From the NCBI GenBank assembly GCA_050330975.1, contig JBHJHK010000248.1, positions 1 through 16,314 on the forward strand: a stretch of 16,314 nucleotides of DNA, given 5' to 3'. Shown here one piece after another: positions 1 through 7,542 of this stretch. The translations under genes were made by a program, and so were the position numbers. This DNA comes from JBHJHK01 sp050330975. Its GTDB lineage: Bacteria; Pseudomonadota; Gammaproteobacteria; Competibacterales; Competibacteraceae. The notes beneath the pieces were generated by a model, which had not been told where the DNA came from, did no database searches, and saw nothing but the letters and a program-made list of their open reading frames with translations. The stretch's first letter is position 1, and each line of letters begins with the position of its first letter.

Positions 1-77
1 CCCCCCCGGCCCCCCCCGGCGCCGGGGGCCCGCCGCCCGCGCCGCCGCCCCCCCCGCGCCCCGCCCGCGCGCCCGGG
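1..77. other. G/C-only low-complexity contig end
   Basis: The first 77 bases contain only G and C, with long C runs, and the composition changes abruptly at position 78. Nothing in the rest of the window resembles it. This is most likely a sequencing or assembly artefact at a contig end. A genuine GC-only repeat cannot be excluded from the sequence alone. Confidence 0.75.
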
Positions 78-363
78 ATAGCGCGTGGACCCAAGGCTGT
101 ACTGCAAAGTTTAGCACTTCGCAAAATGGCGCCTAACAGGCTTTACCTGGGCTCCAGTTGGCATCGTCTTCGCTACTTGACTCAAATCAAAGTGGTGTCG
201 TTCGGCGTCTAGCAATCGCGTCCAGTGCCCCATCGCCGAGGAGTGAGGGTACGCCGAGTTTTTTGGGGGGAGTGTTTATGATGGCTTCCATGATCTCTTC
301 ATCACTGAGCGTTGATAAGACAGTCGACTCGGCAACTTTTACTGAATTCCTGAGGACGCCACC
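78..363. other. gene-poor leader region upstream of the DUF4214-like gene
   Basis: No gene can be supported with confidence here. The stretch should hold the promoter of the gene starting at 364, but I see no convincing -35/-10 pair. On the minus strand, 291 to 187 reads as a 34-codon frame starting MEAIINTPPKK, and that frame stays open upstream to beyond 364. Its amino-acid texture is protein-like, but there is no family match and only a weak purine stretch before the ATG. It may be a small gene or the remnant of one. Confidence 0.4.
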
Positions 364-1209
364 ATGAATATCGCCAACAGCACCAGTTTCCAGTCCCCCA
401 CGGCTTCGGCTTCCCATCAAGCTACTATGCAGGAGGTCTATGGTAAAAATCAATTCGAAGCGGCTTTGGGTACTCACACCCATATCGACGCCACTCCCAC
501 CAATAGTGCTATTGTCACGGGCGGCTGGCAGGCCAACACCATGGATCAACTCGCCCTCATCAGCGAGTCGCAGCCCGATAAAATCCACGGTACGGTCTTT
601 CACAAAGAACTGGTCGCCGTCCACGAAAGCCTCACCCGCAACGAATATGGCCTGGCCGATCCCCACTATATCAATGACCTCACCCGGCGCATCGGCAAGG
701 GCGAAATCTCCTTCGACCAGGCCCGGGAGATCATGTGGGCCGATTACCAAGCCGCGGGAATCACCAATCCCCTGCCCACCCCCGAAGAGCTCCGGGAGTT
801 ACAGCAAAACGGTGGCGGCTGGCTCAGACTCAATCTCGACCGAGACGATAGGTACCCCGACCATGGGACCATCGATCTCGACGAGATTCGTCGCGACACC
901 GAAAATGGCCTCAATCAACCCTGGCGCGCCTTGCCCTCGAATTCGGCAGCAGCGCCTGGGGTAGTGACAGAAGAGCTGGGCACTGCCGTGCCCCCTGGCC
1001 CTTCGGCTCAAAGCTCGGTGGAGCAAATGACGACCAGGATGCTGGAGGAAATCGTAACGACCATGGTGGAAAATTTATACTCCCAATACCTCGGCTTTGA
1101 GCCCGACCGGAATGGCATGGAATTCTGGGTGAACGTCGGGCTTGAACACGGTATTGGGGCACTGCTCGAAGCCTTTTCGGAGACCGCTGCCGCGCAGACA
1201 TCGGCTTGA
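364..1209 (+). CDS. DUF4214-like domain protein, function unknown
   Basis: 281-residue protein starting at an ATG preceded by GAGGA about seven bases upstream. Residues about 238-270 (LYSQYLGFEPDRNGMEFWVN...) match the pattern of DUF4214 repeats, which typically read LYxxLLGRxPDxxGxxYW and occur in secreted or surface-associated bacterial proteins. A charged helical segment at residues 98-133 (DPHYINDLTRRIGKGEISFD) may be a second small domain. Residues about 195-220 are rich in Pro, Ala and Ser and look like a linker. There is no signal peptide or membrane segment. The N-terminus (first 60 residues) is rich in Ser, Thr and Asn, low in charge and probably disordered. The gene stands alone and ends at a GC-rich hairpin facing a convergent operon. 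The domain call rests on one short motif, and the biological role is unknown. Confidence 0.75.
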   Translation: MNIANSTSFQSPTASASHQATMQEVYGKNQFEAALGTHTHIDATPTNSAIVTGGWQANTMDQLALISESQPDKIHGTVFHKELVAVHESLTRNEYGLADPHYINDLTRRIGKGEISFDQAREIMWADYQAAGITNPLPTPEELRELQQNGGGWLRLNLDRDDRYPDHGTIDLDEIRRDTENGLNQPWRALPSNSAAAPGVVTEELGTAVPPGPSAQSSVEQMTTRMLEEIVTTMVENLYSQYLGFEPDRNGMEFWVNVGLEHGIGALLEAFSETAAAQTSA

Positions 1210-1253
1210 GGGCGCTGGAGGCACTGGGCATTTGCCCATCCGCGGGGTCGCAA

Positions 1254-1311
1254 CCCGCCCCACCGACAGATTGCGGTGGGGCGGGCGCTGCCAGGTGGTC
1301 CACCACTGGCA
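1254..1311. terminator. bidirectional hairpin terminator between convergent genes
   Basis: A perfect 11-bp inverted repeat (CCCGCCCCACC at 1254-1264 and GGTGGGGCGGG at 1275-1285, 10-base loop) is followed by a second, shorter inverted repeat (TGCCAG...CTGGCA, 1289-1311). They lie between the stop codon at 1209 and the convergent stop codon at 1313. There is no clear T-tract, so termination in either direction is inferred from position and stem strength. Confidence 0.6.
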
Positions 1312-1312
1312 A

Positions 1313-1723
1313 CTATTTCACCTGGGCGATCCAGTCCTTGAGGTTGTAGTAGTTGCTGATGCGCAAAATTTTGCCGTTTTCAACCTCAAAGAAAGCACCG
1401 GCGGGCAATCTGTAGGTTTGACCCTTGGCCTCGGGTAGCCCTGCATCGGTGGCCAAATATTCGCCATTGACCATAAATTCGGCGGCGATCCGGCGGCCAT
1501 CGGCACTGCTCATCAGCGTGATATCCGTCAGCTGTTCGCGATAGCAGCGGTTCATGTGCTGCATAAATTCGGCAAATGCTCTACGACCCACCTCGCGCTT
1601 GCCTTGGTTGATGTCATGTGCCACATTCTCGTCCAACAAACTCAAAAACGTCTCCATCTCTCCTCGATTGAAAGCCCTGTAGTAATTCTCAACCAACGCC
1701 TCAGCTTCTGCTCTGCTGCCCAC
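1313..1723 (-). CDS. NTF2/SnoaL-like (ketosteroid isomerase-related) protein
   Basis: About 136 residues. The fold is that of SnoaL-like or ketosteroid-isomerase-related proteins: an N-terminal helical part (VENYYRAFNRGEMETFLSLLDENVAHDIN), a central 'GRRAFAEFMQHMNRCY' helix and C-terminal strands ending GAFFEVENGKILRISNYYNLKDWI. Members are small alpha+beta-barrel enzymes or binding proteins, and the substrate cannot be told here. The start is uncertain. A TTG at 1738 would overlap the upstream TerB-like gene by four bases. The GTG at 1723 is chosen because a GAGGG lies eight bases before it. It forms an operon with the gene at 1735-2238 and is probably translated by coupling. No signal peptide is seen, so it is cytoplasmic. 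Confidence 0.8.
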   Translation of the reverse strand: MGSRAEAEALVENYYRAFNRGEMETFLSLLDENVAHDINQGKREVGRRAFAEFMQHMNRCYREQLTDITLMSSADGRRIAAEFMVNGEYLATDAGLPEAKGQTYRLPAGAFFEVENGKILRISNYYNLKDWIAQVK

Positions 1724-1734
1724 GGCACAGACCC

Positions 1735-2238
1735 TCAAGTTGTCAAGCGCACCTGAAAACCCGGGGCGTTCTTGGGGTTGTTGGGATTGGTGAATACCGT
1801 GCGATCGTTCTTGAGGACGACCACCTCAAAGAAGGGCCTAAAGCGCTCCTCGCTGATGCCAAAGCTCCTCAGTATCTTGTCGAAGATCACCTGTTCGCTG
1901 GGGTCGGCCTCGCCATCGGCGAGGGAAACGTCGACGAGGTTGATCAAGATACACATCTTCTGGGCGTCGGTGAGCAGCGGCGTCGCCTCGGCCAAAAACT
2001 GCTCCACGCTATGGCCCTTGGCGTATTTGATGGAGGCGTCTAGAAGCGCCTTGTTTTGGGCCCCCACGCCGATGACGTTGCCCTGTTTCTCCCCGCCGAG
2101 GACGGTCAACAGCACGCCGATTTCTTCGTTTTCAAAAGCGCCATCGGCAGCCATGATGTAGTACAACGAAACCACAAAAGCCATGTGCGGGGTCATGGTG
2201 GCGCCCGCATCACTTTTAAACATGTCAAAAAGACCCAT
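1735..2238 (-). CDS. TerB-like (tellurite-resistance TerB family) protein
   Basis: 167 residues, first gene of a two-gene minus-strand operon. It starts at an ATG with GAGGA seven bases upstream. The all-helical TerB fold is indicated by two related motifs, MAADGAFENEEIGVL (residues 29-43) and VSLADGEADPSEQVIFDKIL (104-123). Each carries the Ala-Asp-Gly plus acidic pattern thought to bind metal in TerB. The C-terminal tail (about 145-167, rich in Asn, Pro and Lys) looks flexible. No other ter gene is present, so a role in tellurite resistance should not be assumed. Isolated TerB-domain proteins are common and mostly uncharacterised. Absence of a signal peptide suggests a cytoplasmic protein. 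The family call is fairly secure, the function is not known. Confidence 0.8.
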   Translation of the reverse strand: MGLFDMFKSDAGATMTPHMAFVVSLYYIMAADGAFENEEIGVLLTVLGGEKQGNVIGVGAQNKALLDASIKYAKGHSVEQFLAEATPLLTDAQKMCILINLVDVSLADGEADPSEQVIFDKILRSFGISEERFRPFFEVVVLKNDRTVFTNPNNPKNAPGFQVRLTT

Positions 2239-2622
2239 GATCCGTTCCTCTTCGCTTGAGTGTGTCGTCGGGCAAAGGAGCGACCAAGTGGCATGTGGCT
2301 ACACCCAGCACTCCGCCCCGGCCAAGCCACAGTACCCGTCTTGCCCTAAACTCGCCAGCGTCGGCCACCCAGTCCCCCAGGAGGTTCGCGACTATCCCTG
2401 GAAGCCAACCCTGGGGGTTGGGGGTATGGTCCACGGTTTGGTCTCGATCGTCGACAGGACCGGGGGAAACGTCGAACATCTTTGAGCATCCCATTGTCTT
2501 AAGAAAACTGTGGGCAACGGGACCCGGGCCCCGGTCCTACACCGCCAACCCACCCCCTCTGGCTTCAATTGCCCTCGAGCCATTCCACGGGCACCTCGCC
2601 CTTGTCCTAGAGGATTTCCTCC
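2239..2622. other. divergent intergenic region, no gene recognised
   Basis: This 384-base gap lies between the divergent TerB-like operon and the dehydrogenase operon and must hold both promoters. No clear sigma-70 hexamer pair stands out. A GC-rich near-palindrome lies at about 2520-2538 (GGGACCCGGGCCCCGGTCC). Just before the dehydrogenase start, the ribosome-binding GAGG (2610-2613) can pair with CCTC (2618-2621) across a four-base loop. A frame on the minus strand (2494-2225) has no family resemblance and is not called. Confidence 0.5.
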
Positions 2623-3411
2623 ATGAGTCAACTCCAGGGCCTGACGGCCGTGGTCACCGGTTCCACCAGCGGTATTGGCCTGGCCATCGCCGAACGGTTG
2701 GTGGCCGATGGCTGTAACCTGGTCCTCAACGGCTTCGGCGACGCCGACGAGATCGAGCGCCAGCGCGGCCGTTTGGAGCAAAGCGCCAGCGGCCGGGTGA
2801 TCTACCACGGCGCCGATATCGCCGAACCCGACCAAGTGGCCGACATGGTGGCCATCGCCGAGGAGACCTTCGGCGGGCTCGACGTACTGGTCAACAACGC
2901 CGGCATCCAGTTCACCGCCAACGTCGAGGAATTTCCCGTCGAAAAGTGGCAGGCGATTTTGTCCATCAACCTCTCCGGGGCCTTCTACGCCATCCGCGCG
3001 GCATTGCCGGGGATGAAACAGCGCAACTTCGGCCGCATCGTCAATGTCGCCTCGGCCCACGGCCTGGTGGCCTCCCCCCAAAAGGCCGCCTACGTGGCCG
3101 CCAAACACGGCTTGGTGGGCCTCACCAAGGTGGTGGCCCTGGAGACGGCGCCTTTGGATATCACCTGCAACGCCCTGTGCCCCGGTTGGGTGGAGACGCC
3201 CTTGGTCCAAGGGCAAATCCAAAGGCGCGCCGAGGCCAACGGCAGCGACTACGGCGACGAGGCCAAGGCCCTGGTGCGGGAGAAGCAACCCAACGAACGC
3301 TTTATCACCGCCCCCCAACTGGCGGAATTCGTCGCGTTTTTGAGCCGCCGGGAGGTCAACACCATGACGGGTACGGCGTTGGCGGTGGACGGGGGCTGGA
3401 CGGCCCAGTGA
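2623..3411 (+). CDS. bdhA: D-beta-hydroxybutyrate dehydrogenase (SDR family)
   Basis: 262 residues, a typical length for the family. It is a classical short-chain dehydrogenase: cofactor loop TGSTSGIG at residues 12-19, NNAG at 91-94, catalytic Asn116, Ser144, Tyr157 and Lys161, then the CPGWVETPLV segment at 186-195. The overall pattern (QGQIQRRAE..., EKQPNERFITAPQLAEFVAFL, C-terminal MTGTALAVDGGWTAQ) is that of 3-hydroxybutyrate dehydrogenase, which interconverts (R)-3-hydroxybutyrate and acetoacetate with NAD+. This is a cytoplasmic step in mobilising polyhydroxybutyrate or ketone bodies. The start ATG has GAGGA eight bases upstream. The stop codon overlaps the start of the patatin-like gene by four bases (GTGA), so the two are translationally coupled. 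The family is certain and the substrate likely. Confidence 0.92.
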   Translation: MSQLQGLTAVVTGSTSGIGLAIAERLVADGCNLVLNGFGDADEIERQRGRLEQSASGRVIYHGADIAEPDQVADMVAIAEETFGGLDVLVNNAGIQFTANVEEFPVEKWQAILSINLSGAFYAIRAALPGMKQRNFGRIVNVASAHGLVASPQKAAYVAAKHGLVGLTKVVALETAPLDITCNALCPGWVETPLVQGQIQRRAEANGSDYGDEAKALVREKQPNERFITAPQLAEFVAFLSRREVNTMTGTALAVDGGWTAQ

Positions 3412-4493
3412 CCCCGAAGAAAATCAATTTGGCCCTCCAGGGCGGCGGGGCCCACGGCGCCTACACCTGGGGGGTTCTAGACCGGGTGCTGGAAGACGAG
3501 CGCCTGGTCATCGAGGGCATCTCCGGCACCAGCGCCGGGGCCATGAACGCCGCGGTGTTGGTCCAAGGTTACATGCGAGATGGCAATGCCGGAGCCCGGC
3601 GGGCCCTGGAGGATTTCTGGCACCGCATCGCCGCCTCTGCCCGCTTCACCCCATTTCGCACCAACCCCCTGGCCAAATGGCTGTGGAACCACCCCTGGAA
3701 CCTCGACCGCTCCCCGAGCTACCGGGTCATGGACGCCCTGGCGCGGTTGGTGTCCCCGTACTTCAGCAATCCCCTGGACCACAACCCCTTGCAACGCATC
3801 CTCGAACAGGTGCTGGATATCGCCACGGTCAACAGCTGTAGCCGCATTCAGCTATTTGTCACCGCCACCCGGGTGCGGGACGGCCGGGCCCGGGTGTTCC
3901 AGTGCCACGAAATCGGCATCGACGCGTTGCTCGCCTCGGCGTGCCTGCCCCAGCTGTTCCAAGCCGTCGTCATCGACGGCGAGGCCTACTGGGACGGGGG
4001 TTTTATGGGTAACCCAGCCATCTGGCCCTTGATCTACGGCTGCCGCTCCCCGGACGTCATGCTGGTGCAGATCAACCCCATGGAGCGGGACGAGATCCCC
4101 GTGGAGGCCGCGGAGATCATCAACCGCGTCAATGAAATCACCTTTAACGCCAGTCTACTGGCGGAGATGCGAGCCATCGAGTTCGTCTCCCGCTTGATCC
4201 AACGGGGCAAGCTGGAACCCAGCGATGGCTACAAACAAATGCGCGTCCACTTGGTGGAGCGCCCGGCGGAGATGATCGCCCTCAACGCATCCAGCAAGCT
4301 CAACGTCGACTGGGACTTCTTGGTGTATCTGAAAAATCTGGGGCGCCGGGCGGCGGATGACTGGCTGGCGGCCAACTACGACCATTTGGGCCAAGAGGGC
4401 TGCAATATCCAGCACACCTTCTTGGAAACCCACCAAGTACCTGGGCCCGCTCCAAGACCATCCACCAGCAACGTGATTTCCTTCCCCGGTTGA
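3408..4493 (+). CDS. patatin-like phospholipase/lipid acyl hydrolase
   Basis: 361 residues from a GTG start that overlaps the dehydrogenase stop (GTGA). An in-frame opening runs further upstream but only as a shadow of the dehydrogenase. The patatin fold is shown by the oxyanion loop GGGAHG (residues 12-17), the nucleophile elbow GTSAG (40-44, Ser42) and the DGG motif at 196-198 with the catalytic Asp196, completing the Ser-Asp dyad. Such enzymes hydrolyse acyl esters of lipids. There is no signal peptide, so it acts in the cytoplasm or at the membrane face. The tight pairing with a hydroxybutyrate dehydrogenase suggests a role linked to storage-polymer granules or lipid turnover, which is inference. 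Residues about 84-105 are rich in Trp, Asn and Pro (LAKWLWNHPWN) and may contact membranes. The C-terminus after about 335 is probably disordered. Confidence 0.9.
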   Translation: MTPKKINLALQGGGAHGAYTWGVLDRVLEDERLVIEGISGTSAGAMNAAVLVQGYMRDGNAGARRALEDFWHRIAASARFTPFRTNPLAKWLWNHPWNLDRSPSYRVMDALARLVSPYFSNPLDHNPLQRILEQVLDIATVNSCSRIQLFVTATRVRDGRARVFQCHEIGIDALLASACLPQLFQAVVIDGEAYWDGGFMGNPAIWPLIYGCRSPDVMLVQINPMERDEIPVEAAEIINRVNEITFNASLLAEMRAIEFVSRLIQRGKLEPSDGYKQMRVHLVERPAEMIALNASSKLNVDWDFLVYLKNLGRRAADDWLAANYDHLGQEGCNIQHTFLETHQVPGPAPRPSTSNVISFPG

Positions 4494-4617
4494 CCGATCC
4501 CCTGCAGCGGCTGCCCCGCCTCCAAAACCGAGGCCAAGGCGTACACTTTTGTTTAGCGGCTGCGTCGAGCGGCCCGCTGTGTTTATCCCCCAACCCCCCT
4601 TTGCCATTGAGGTACCC

Positions 4618-5844
4618 ATGATCCACGTCGTCCGTGCCCCTGCCCTGGGGGCAGTTCTGGGACTCGCCACGGTAGCGGCTCTGGCCGCCGATGATACTCC
4701 CGACCCCCGCGACTGGCCCGCCGTCGAGGCCGCCGCCCGGGATCAGCGGGTCCATTGGTACGCCTGGGGCGGTGAACCCCGGGTCAACGACTACATCGAC
4801 TGGGTGGGCGAACAGGTCCAAACCCGCTTTGGGGTAGAGCTCGTCCACGTCAAACTCGACGACACCGCTGCCGCCGTGAGTCGGGTGTTGGCGGAAAAAG
4901 CCGCCGGTCAAGGCCGCGCTGGCTCCGTCGACCTCATCTGGATCAACGGCGAGAACTTCGCCGCCATGAAGGACAACGACCTTTTGTTCGGCCCGTGGGC
5001 CGAGGATTTGCCCCACTGGCAGTATGTGGATGTCGCCGGCAAGCCCACGGTGCAGCTGGATTTCACCGTGCCCACCGACGGTTTGGAGTCCCCCTGGGGG
5101 ATGGCCCAGTTGGTGTTTCTCTACGACCGGCAATACGTGGCCGAGCCCCCGACCAACCTGGGAGACCTCAAGGCCTGGGCCGCCGCCAACCCAGGTCGAT
5201 TCACCTACCCCGAGCCCCCGGATTTTTTGGGCTCGACCTTCCTCAAACAAGCCCTCTACGGCCTCCTCGACGATCCCAGTCGGCTGACGGCGCCGGTGGA
5301 CCAGGCGACCTTTGCCACCCTGACCGAACCCCTGTGGGCCTACCTCGATGACCTCCATCCCCACCTGTGGCGGCGGGGGCTGGCCTTTCCCCAGAACTCC
5401 AGCAACCTGCGGCTGTTGCTGGGGGATGGGGAGATCGACATCGCCATGACCTTCAACCCCGCCGAGGCCTCGGCGGCCATCGAGAGCGGTGAACTCCCCC
5501 CCTCGGTGCGCACTTACATCCTCGACGGCGGCACCATCGGCAACACCCACTTCGTCGCCATCCCCTTCAACGCCGCGGCCAAAGCCGGCGCCCTGGTGGT
5601 GGCCAATTTTCTCCTGAGCCCCGAGGCCCAGGCCCACAAGCAGGATCCGGCCGTGTGGGGGGATTTCACGGTCCTCGACGTCGCTGAGCTCCCGCCAAAG
5701 GCCAAGGAGCGCTTTGCGGCCCTGGAACTGGGGGTGGCCACCCTGTCCCCGACGGAGCTGGGTCAAAGCCTCCCAGAACCCCACCCCAGTTGGATGGTCC
5801 TCGCCGAGGAGGCCTGGCGCCAGCGCTACGCCGCCGGACGCTAG
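4618..5844 (+). CDS. ynjB: ABC importer periplasmic substrate-binding protein, YnjB family
   Basis: 408 residues. The ATG at 4618 (GAGG seven bases upstream) gives a good signal peptide: a hydrophobic stretch from residue 9 ending ALA at 21-23, cleavage before ADD. A longer in-frame opening upstream lacks this. The mature protein matches the YnjB family (COG4134) of extracellular solute-binding proteins, with WYAWGGEPRVNDYIDW near the N-terminus, DLIWINGENFAAMK in the middle and a C-terminal ANFLLSPEAQAHKQDPAVWGD segment. It should deliver substrate to the permease and ATPase encoded directly downstream. The ligand of YnjBCD systems has not been firmly established; resemblance to the thiamine and iron binding-protein families is only suggestive. 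There is no obvious riboswitch in the 124 bases upstream. Confidence 0.9.
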   Translation: MIHVVRAPALGAVLGLATVAALAADDTPDPRDWPAVEAAARDQRVHWYAWGGEPRVNDYIDWVGEQVQTRFGVELVHVKLDDTAAAVSRVLAEKAAGQGRAGSVDLIWINGENFAAMKDNDLLFGPWAEDLPHWQYVDVAGKPTVQLDFTVPTDGLESPWGMAQLVFLYDRQYVAEPPTNLGDLKAWAAANPGRFTYPEPPDFLGSTFLKQALYGLLDDPSRLTAPVDQATFATLTEPLWAYLDDLHPHLWRRGLAFPQNSSNLRLLLGDGEIDIAMTFNPAEASAAIESGELPPSVRTYILDGGTIGNTHFVAIPFNAAAKAGALVVANFLLSPEAQAHKQDPAVWGDFTVLDVAELPPKAKERFAALELGVATLSPTELGQSLPEPHPSWMVLAEEAWRQRYAAGR

Positions 5845-5856
5845 GGATTGTCGTCG

Positions 5857-7542
5857 ATGACCCGGCTGTTGGGGCTGGCGCCACCGCTGACCCTGTTGTT
5901 GTTGCTGGGACCGGTGGCAGCGGGATTGGTGGGTACCCTGGGGCCGGCCCTGGGCTATTTGCCGGTGCTGGGGGGCGAGACCTTGAGTACAGCCCCCCTA
6001 GAGGCCCTGATGGCCACCCCGGGGTTGGCCACCATGGTGGCCTTGACCCTGGTGGCCAGCGTCGGCGGCGGGGTGTTGGCCCTGCTGTTGGTGGTGGCCT
6101 TTGCCGCCGCCTGGCACGGCACCCGGCCCTTTCGCCTCATGACCCGGGCCCTGTCGCCCCTGCTGGCCGTGCCCCACGCCGCCGCCGCCCTGGGGTTTGC
6201 CTTTCTCATCGCCCCCTCGGGCCTACTGGCCCGGCTGTTTTCCCCCTGGGCCACGGGCTGGGAGCGCCCCCCCGACTGGCTCATCGTCCACGACACCCAG
6301 GGGTTGACCTTGATGGCGTTTTTGGCCCTCAAGGAGATGCCGTTTTTGTTCTTGATGTTGCTGTCCGCCCTGGCCCAGGTGGACAGTCAGCGGACCATGG
6401 CCGTGGCCAGGACCTTGGGCTACGGCCAGATGAGCGCCTGGCTCAAGGGGGTGTGGCCCCAGGTGTGGCCCCAGCTGCGGCTGCCGTTTTACGCCGTGCT
6501 GGCCTACGGGGCCTCGGCGGTGGATGTGGCCACCTTGCTGGGTCCCACCACTCCCCCACCGTTGGCGGTGCAGATCGTCCGCTGGACCTATGAACCCGAT
6601 TTGGACTACCGGTTTGTGGCCGCCGCTGGCTCTCTACTGCTGCTGGGGATCATCGTGCTCATCCTGGGGACGGCCTGGGGCGTGGAGCGACTGTTGGCCG
6701 TCCCCTTTCACCACTGGTGCCAAAACGGCGTCCGCGGGGCGAGGGATGGCACTTGGCGCCTGGCGGGTCTGGGGGGAGCGGCATTGGTGGCGGCGGGCAT
6801 CCTCGGGGGTCTGGTGGTGCTGGGAGTGTGGTCCCTGGCCCGGCGCTGGCGCTTTCCCGACACTCTCCCAGCGGCCTGGTCCCTCCAGGCTTGGGAGCGG
6901 GCGGCGGCGGACCTGGCGGTACCGGTGGCCAACACCCTGGTGGTGGGCTTGACGGCGGTGGTGGTGGCGGTGTGCCTCACCGTGGCCTGTTTGGAGTACG
7001 AGAGCCTGCGGCGCCGCCCGGCCACCCGGGCCATGGTGCTGCTGTACGTCCCCCTCCTGGTGCCCCAGGTGAGCTTTCTATTCGGCCTCCAAGTGTGGAT
7101 GCTGTGGTTGGGGCTGGCCCCCGATGCCACCGCCGTGGCCGTAGCCCATTTGGTCTATGTGCTGCCCTATGTGTTTTTGTCCCTGGCCGACCCCTGGCGG
7201 CGCTTCGACCCCCGCTACGCCACCACGGCCGCAGGCCTTGGGATCTCCCCCTGGCGGACGCTATTCGCCGTCAAGCTGCCCATGTTGAGTCGCTCGGTGG
7301 CCACGGCCACGGCCGTGGGTTTTGCCGTCAGCGTCGGCCAGTATTTGCCCACCTTGTTGATCGGCGCCGGGCGGGTGCCCACGGTGGCCACGGAGACCGT
7401 GGCCTTGGCCACGGGGGGCGATCGGCGCCTGGCCGCCGCCGCCGGCCTGGTCCAGGCCAGCCTGCCCGCCTTGGCTTTTGGTCTGGCCTTGGTGCTACCC
7501 GCCCTCTGGTTTCGCCAGCGCCGGGGGATGAAAGTCTCATGA
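5857..7542 (+). CDS. ynjC: ABC importer permease, fused double permease of the YnjC family
   Basis: About 561 residues, inner-membrane protein. Two binding-protein-dependent permease domains are fused in one chain. Each has its coupling loop for the ATPase: AVARTLGYGQMSAWLKGVWP at about residues 181-200 and TTAAGLGISPWRTLFAVKLP at about 454-473. Around twelve hydrophobic segments are visible, the first at residues 4-25. This two-domain layout is that of YnjC (COG4135). The ATG at 5857 is chosen because AGGGA lies nine bases upstream; a TTG three codons earlier abuts that AGGGA and is less likely. The gene follows the binding protein by twelve bases and overlaps the ATPase gene by four (ATGA), so the three form one operon. 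Confidence 0.9.
   Translation: MTRLLGLAPPLTLLLLLGPVAAGLVGTLGPALGYLPVLGGETLSTAPLEALMATPGLATMVALTLVASVGGGVLALLLVVAFAAAWHGTRPFRLMTRALSPLLAVPHAAAALGFAFLIAPSGLLARLFSPWATGWERPPDWLIVHDTQGLTLMAFLALKEMPFLFLMLLSALAQVDSQRTMAVARTLGYGQMSAWLKGVWPQVWPQLRLPFYAVLAYGASAVDVATLLGPTTPPPLAVQIVRWTYEPDLDYRFVAAAGSLLLLGIIVLILGTAWGVERLLAVPFHHWCQNGVRGARDGTWRLAGLGGAALVAAGILGGLVVLGVWSLARRWRFPDTLPAAWSLQAWERAAADLAVPVANTLVVGLTAVVVAVCLTVACLEYESLRRRPATRAMVLLYVPLLVPQVSFLFGLQVWMLWLGLAPDATAVAVAHLVYVLPYVFLSLADPWRRFDPRYATTAAGLGISPWRTLFAVKLPMLSRSVATATAVGFAVSVGQYLPTLLIGAGRVPTVATETVALATGGDRRLAAAAGLVQASLPALAFGLALVLPALWFRQRRGMKVS

Noticed and set aside
187..750. 187-codon minus-strand frame crossing the start of the DUF4214-like gene
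   Set aside because: The part opposite the gene looks like antisense; only the last 34-50 codons look protein-like, and those are reported separately with low confidence.
2392..3318. 308-codon minus-strand frame opposite the dehydrogenase
   Set aside because: No family features, low complexity (Gly, His, Leu, Val), and the plus strand carries a full SDR enzyme with all catalytic residues.
4300..5784. 494-codon open frame on the minus strand opposite the substrate-binding protein gene
   Set aside because: It is rich in Gly, Val, His and Asp with no domain, as expected for the antisense of a GC-rich gene, and the plus strand encodes a clear YnjB protein with signal peptide.
5790..6593. 267-codon plus-strand frame overlapping the permease gene
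   Set aside because: Gly/Pro/Arg-rich composition without motifs; the +1 frame encodes a membrane protein with coupling loops.
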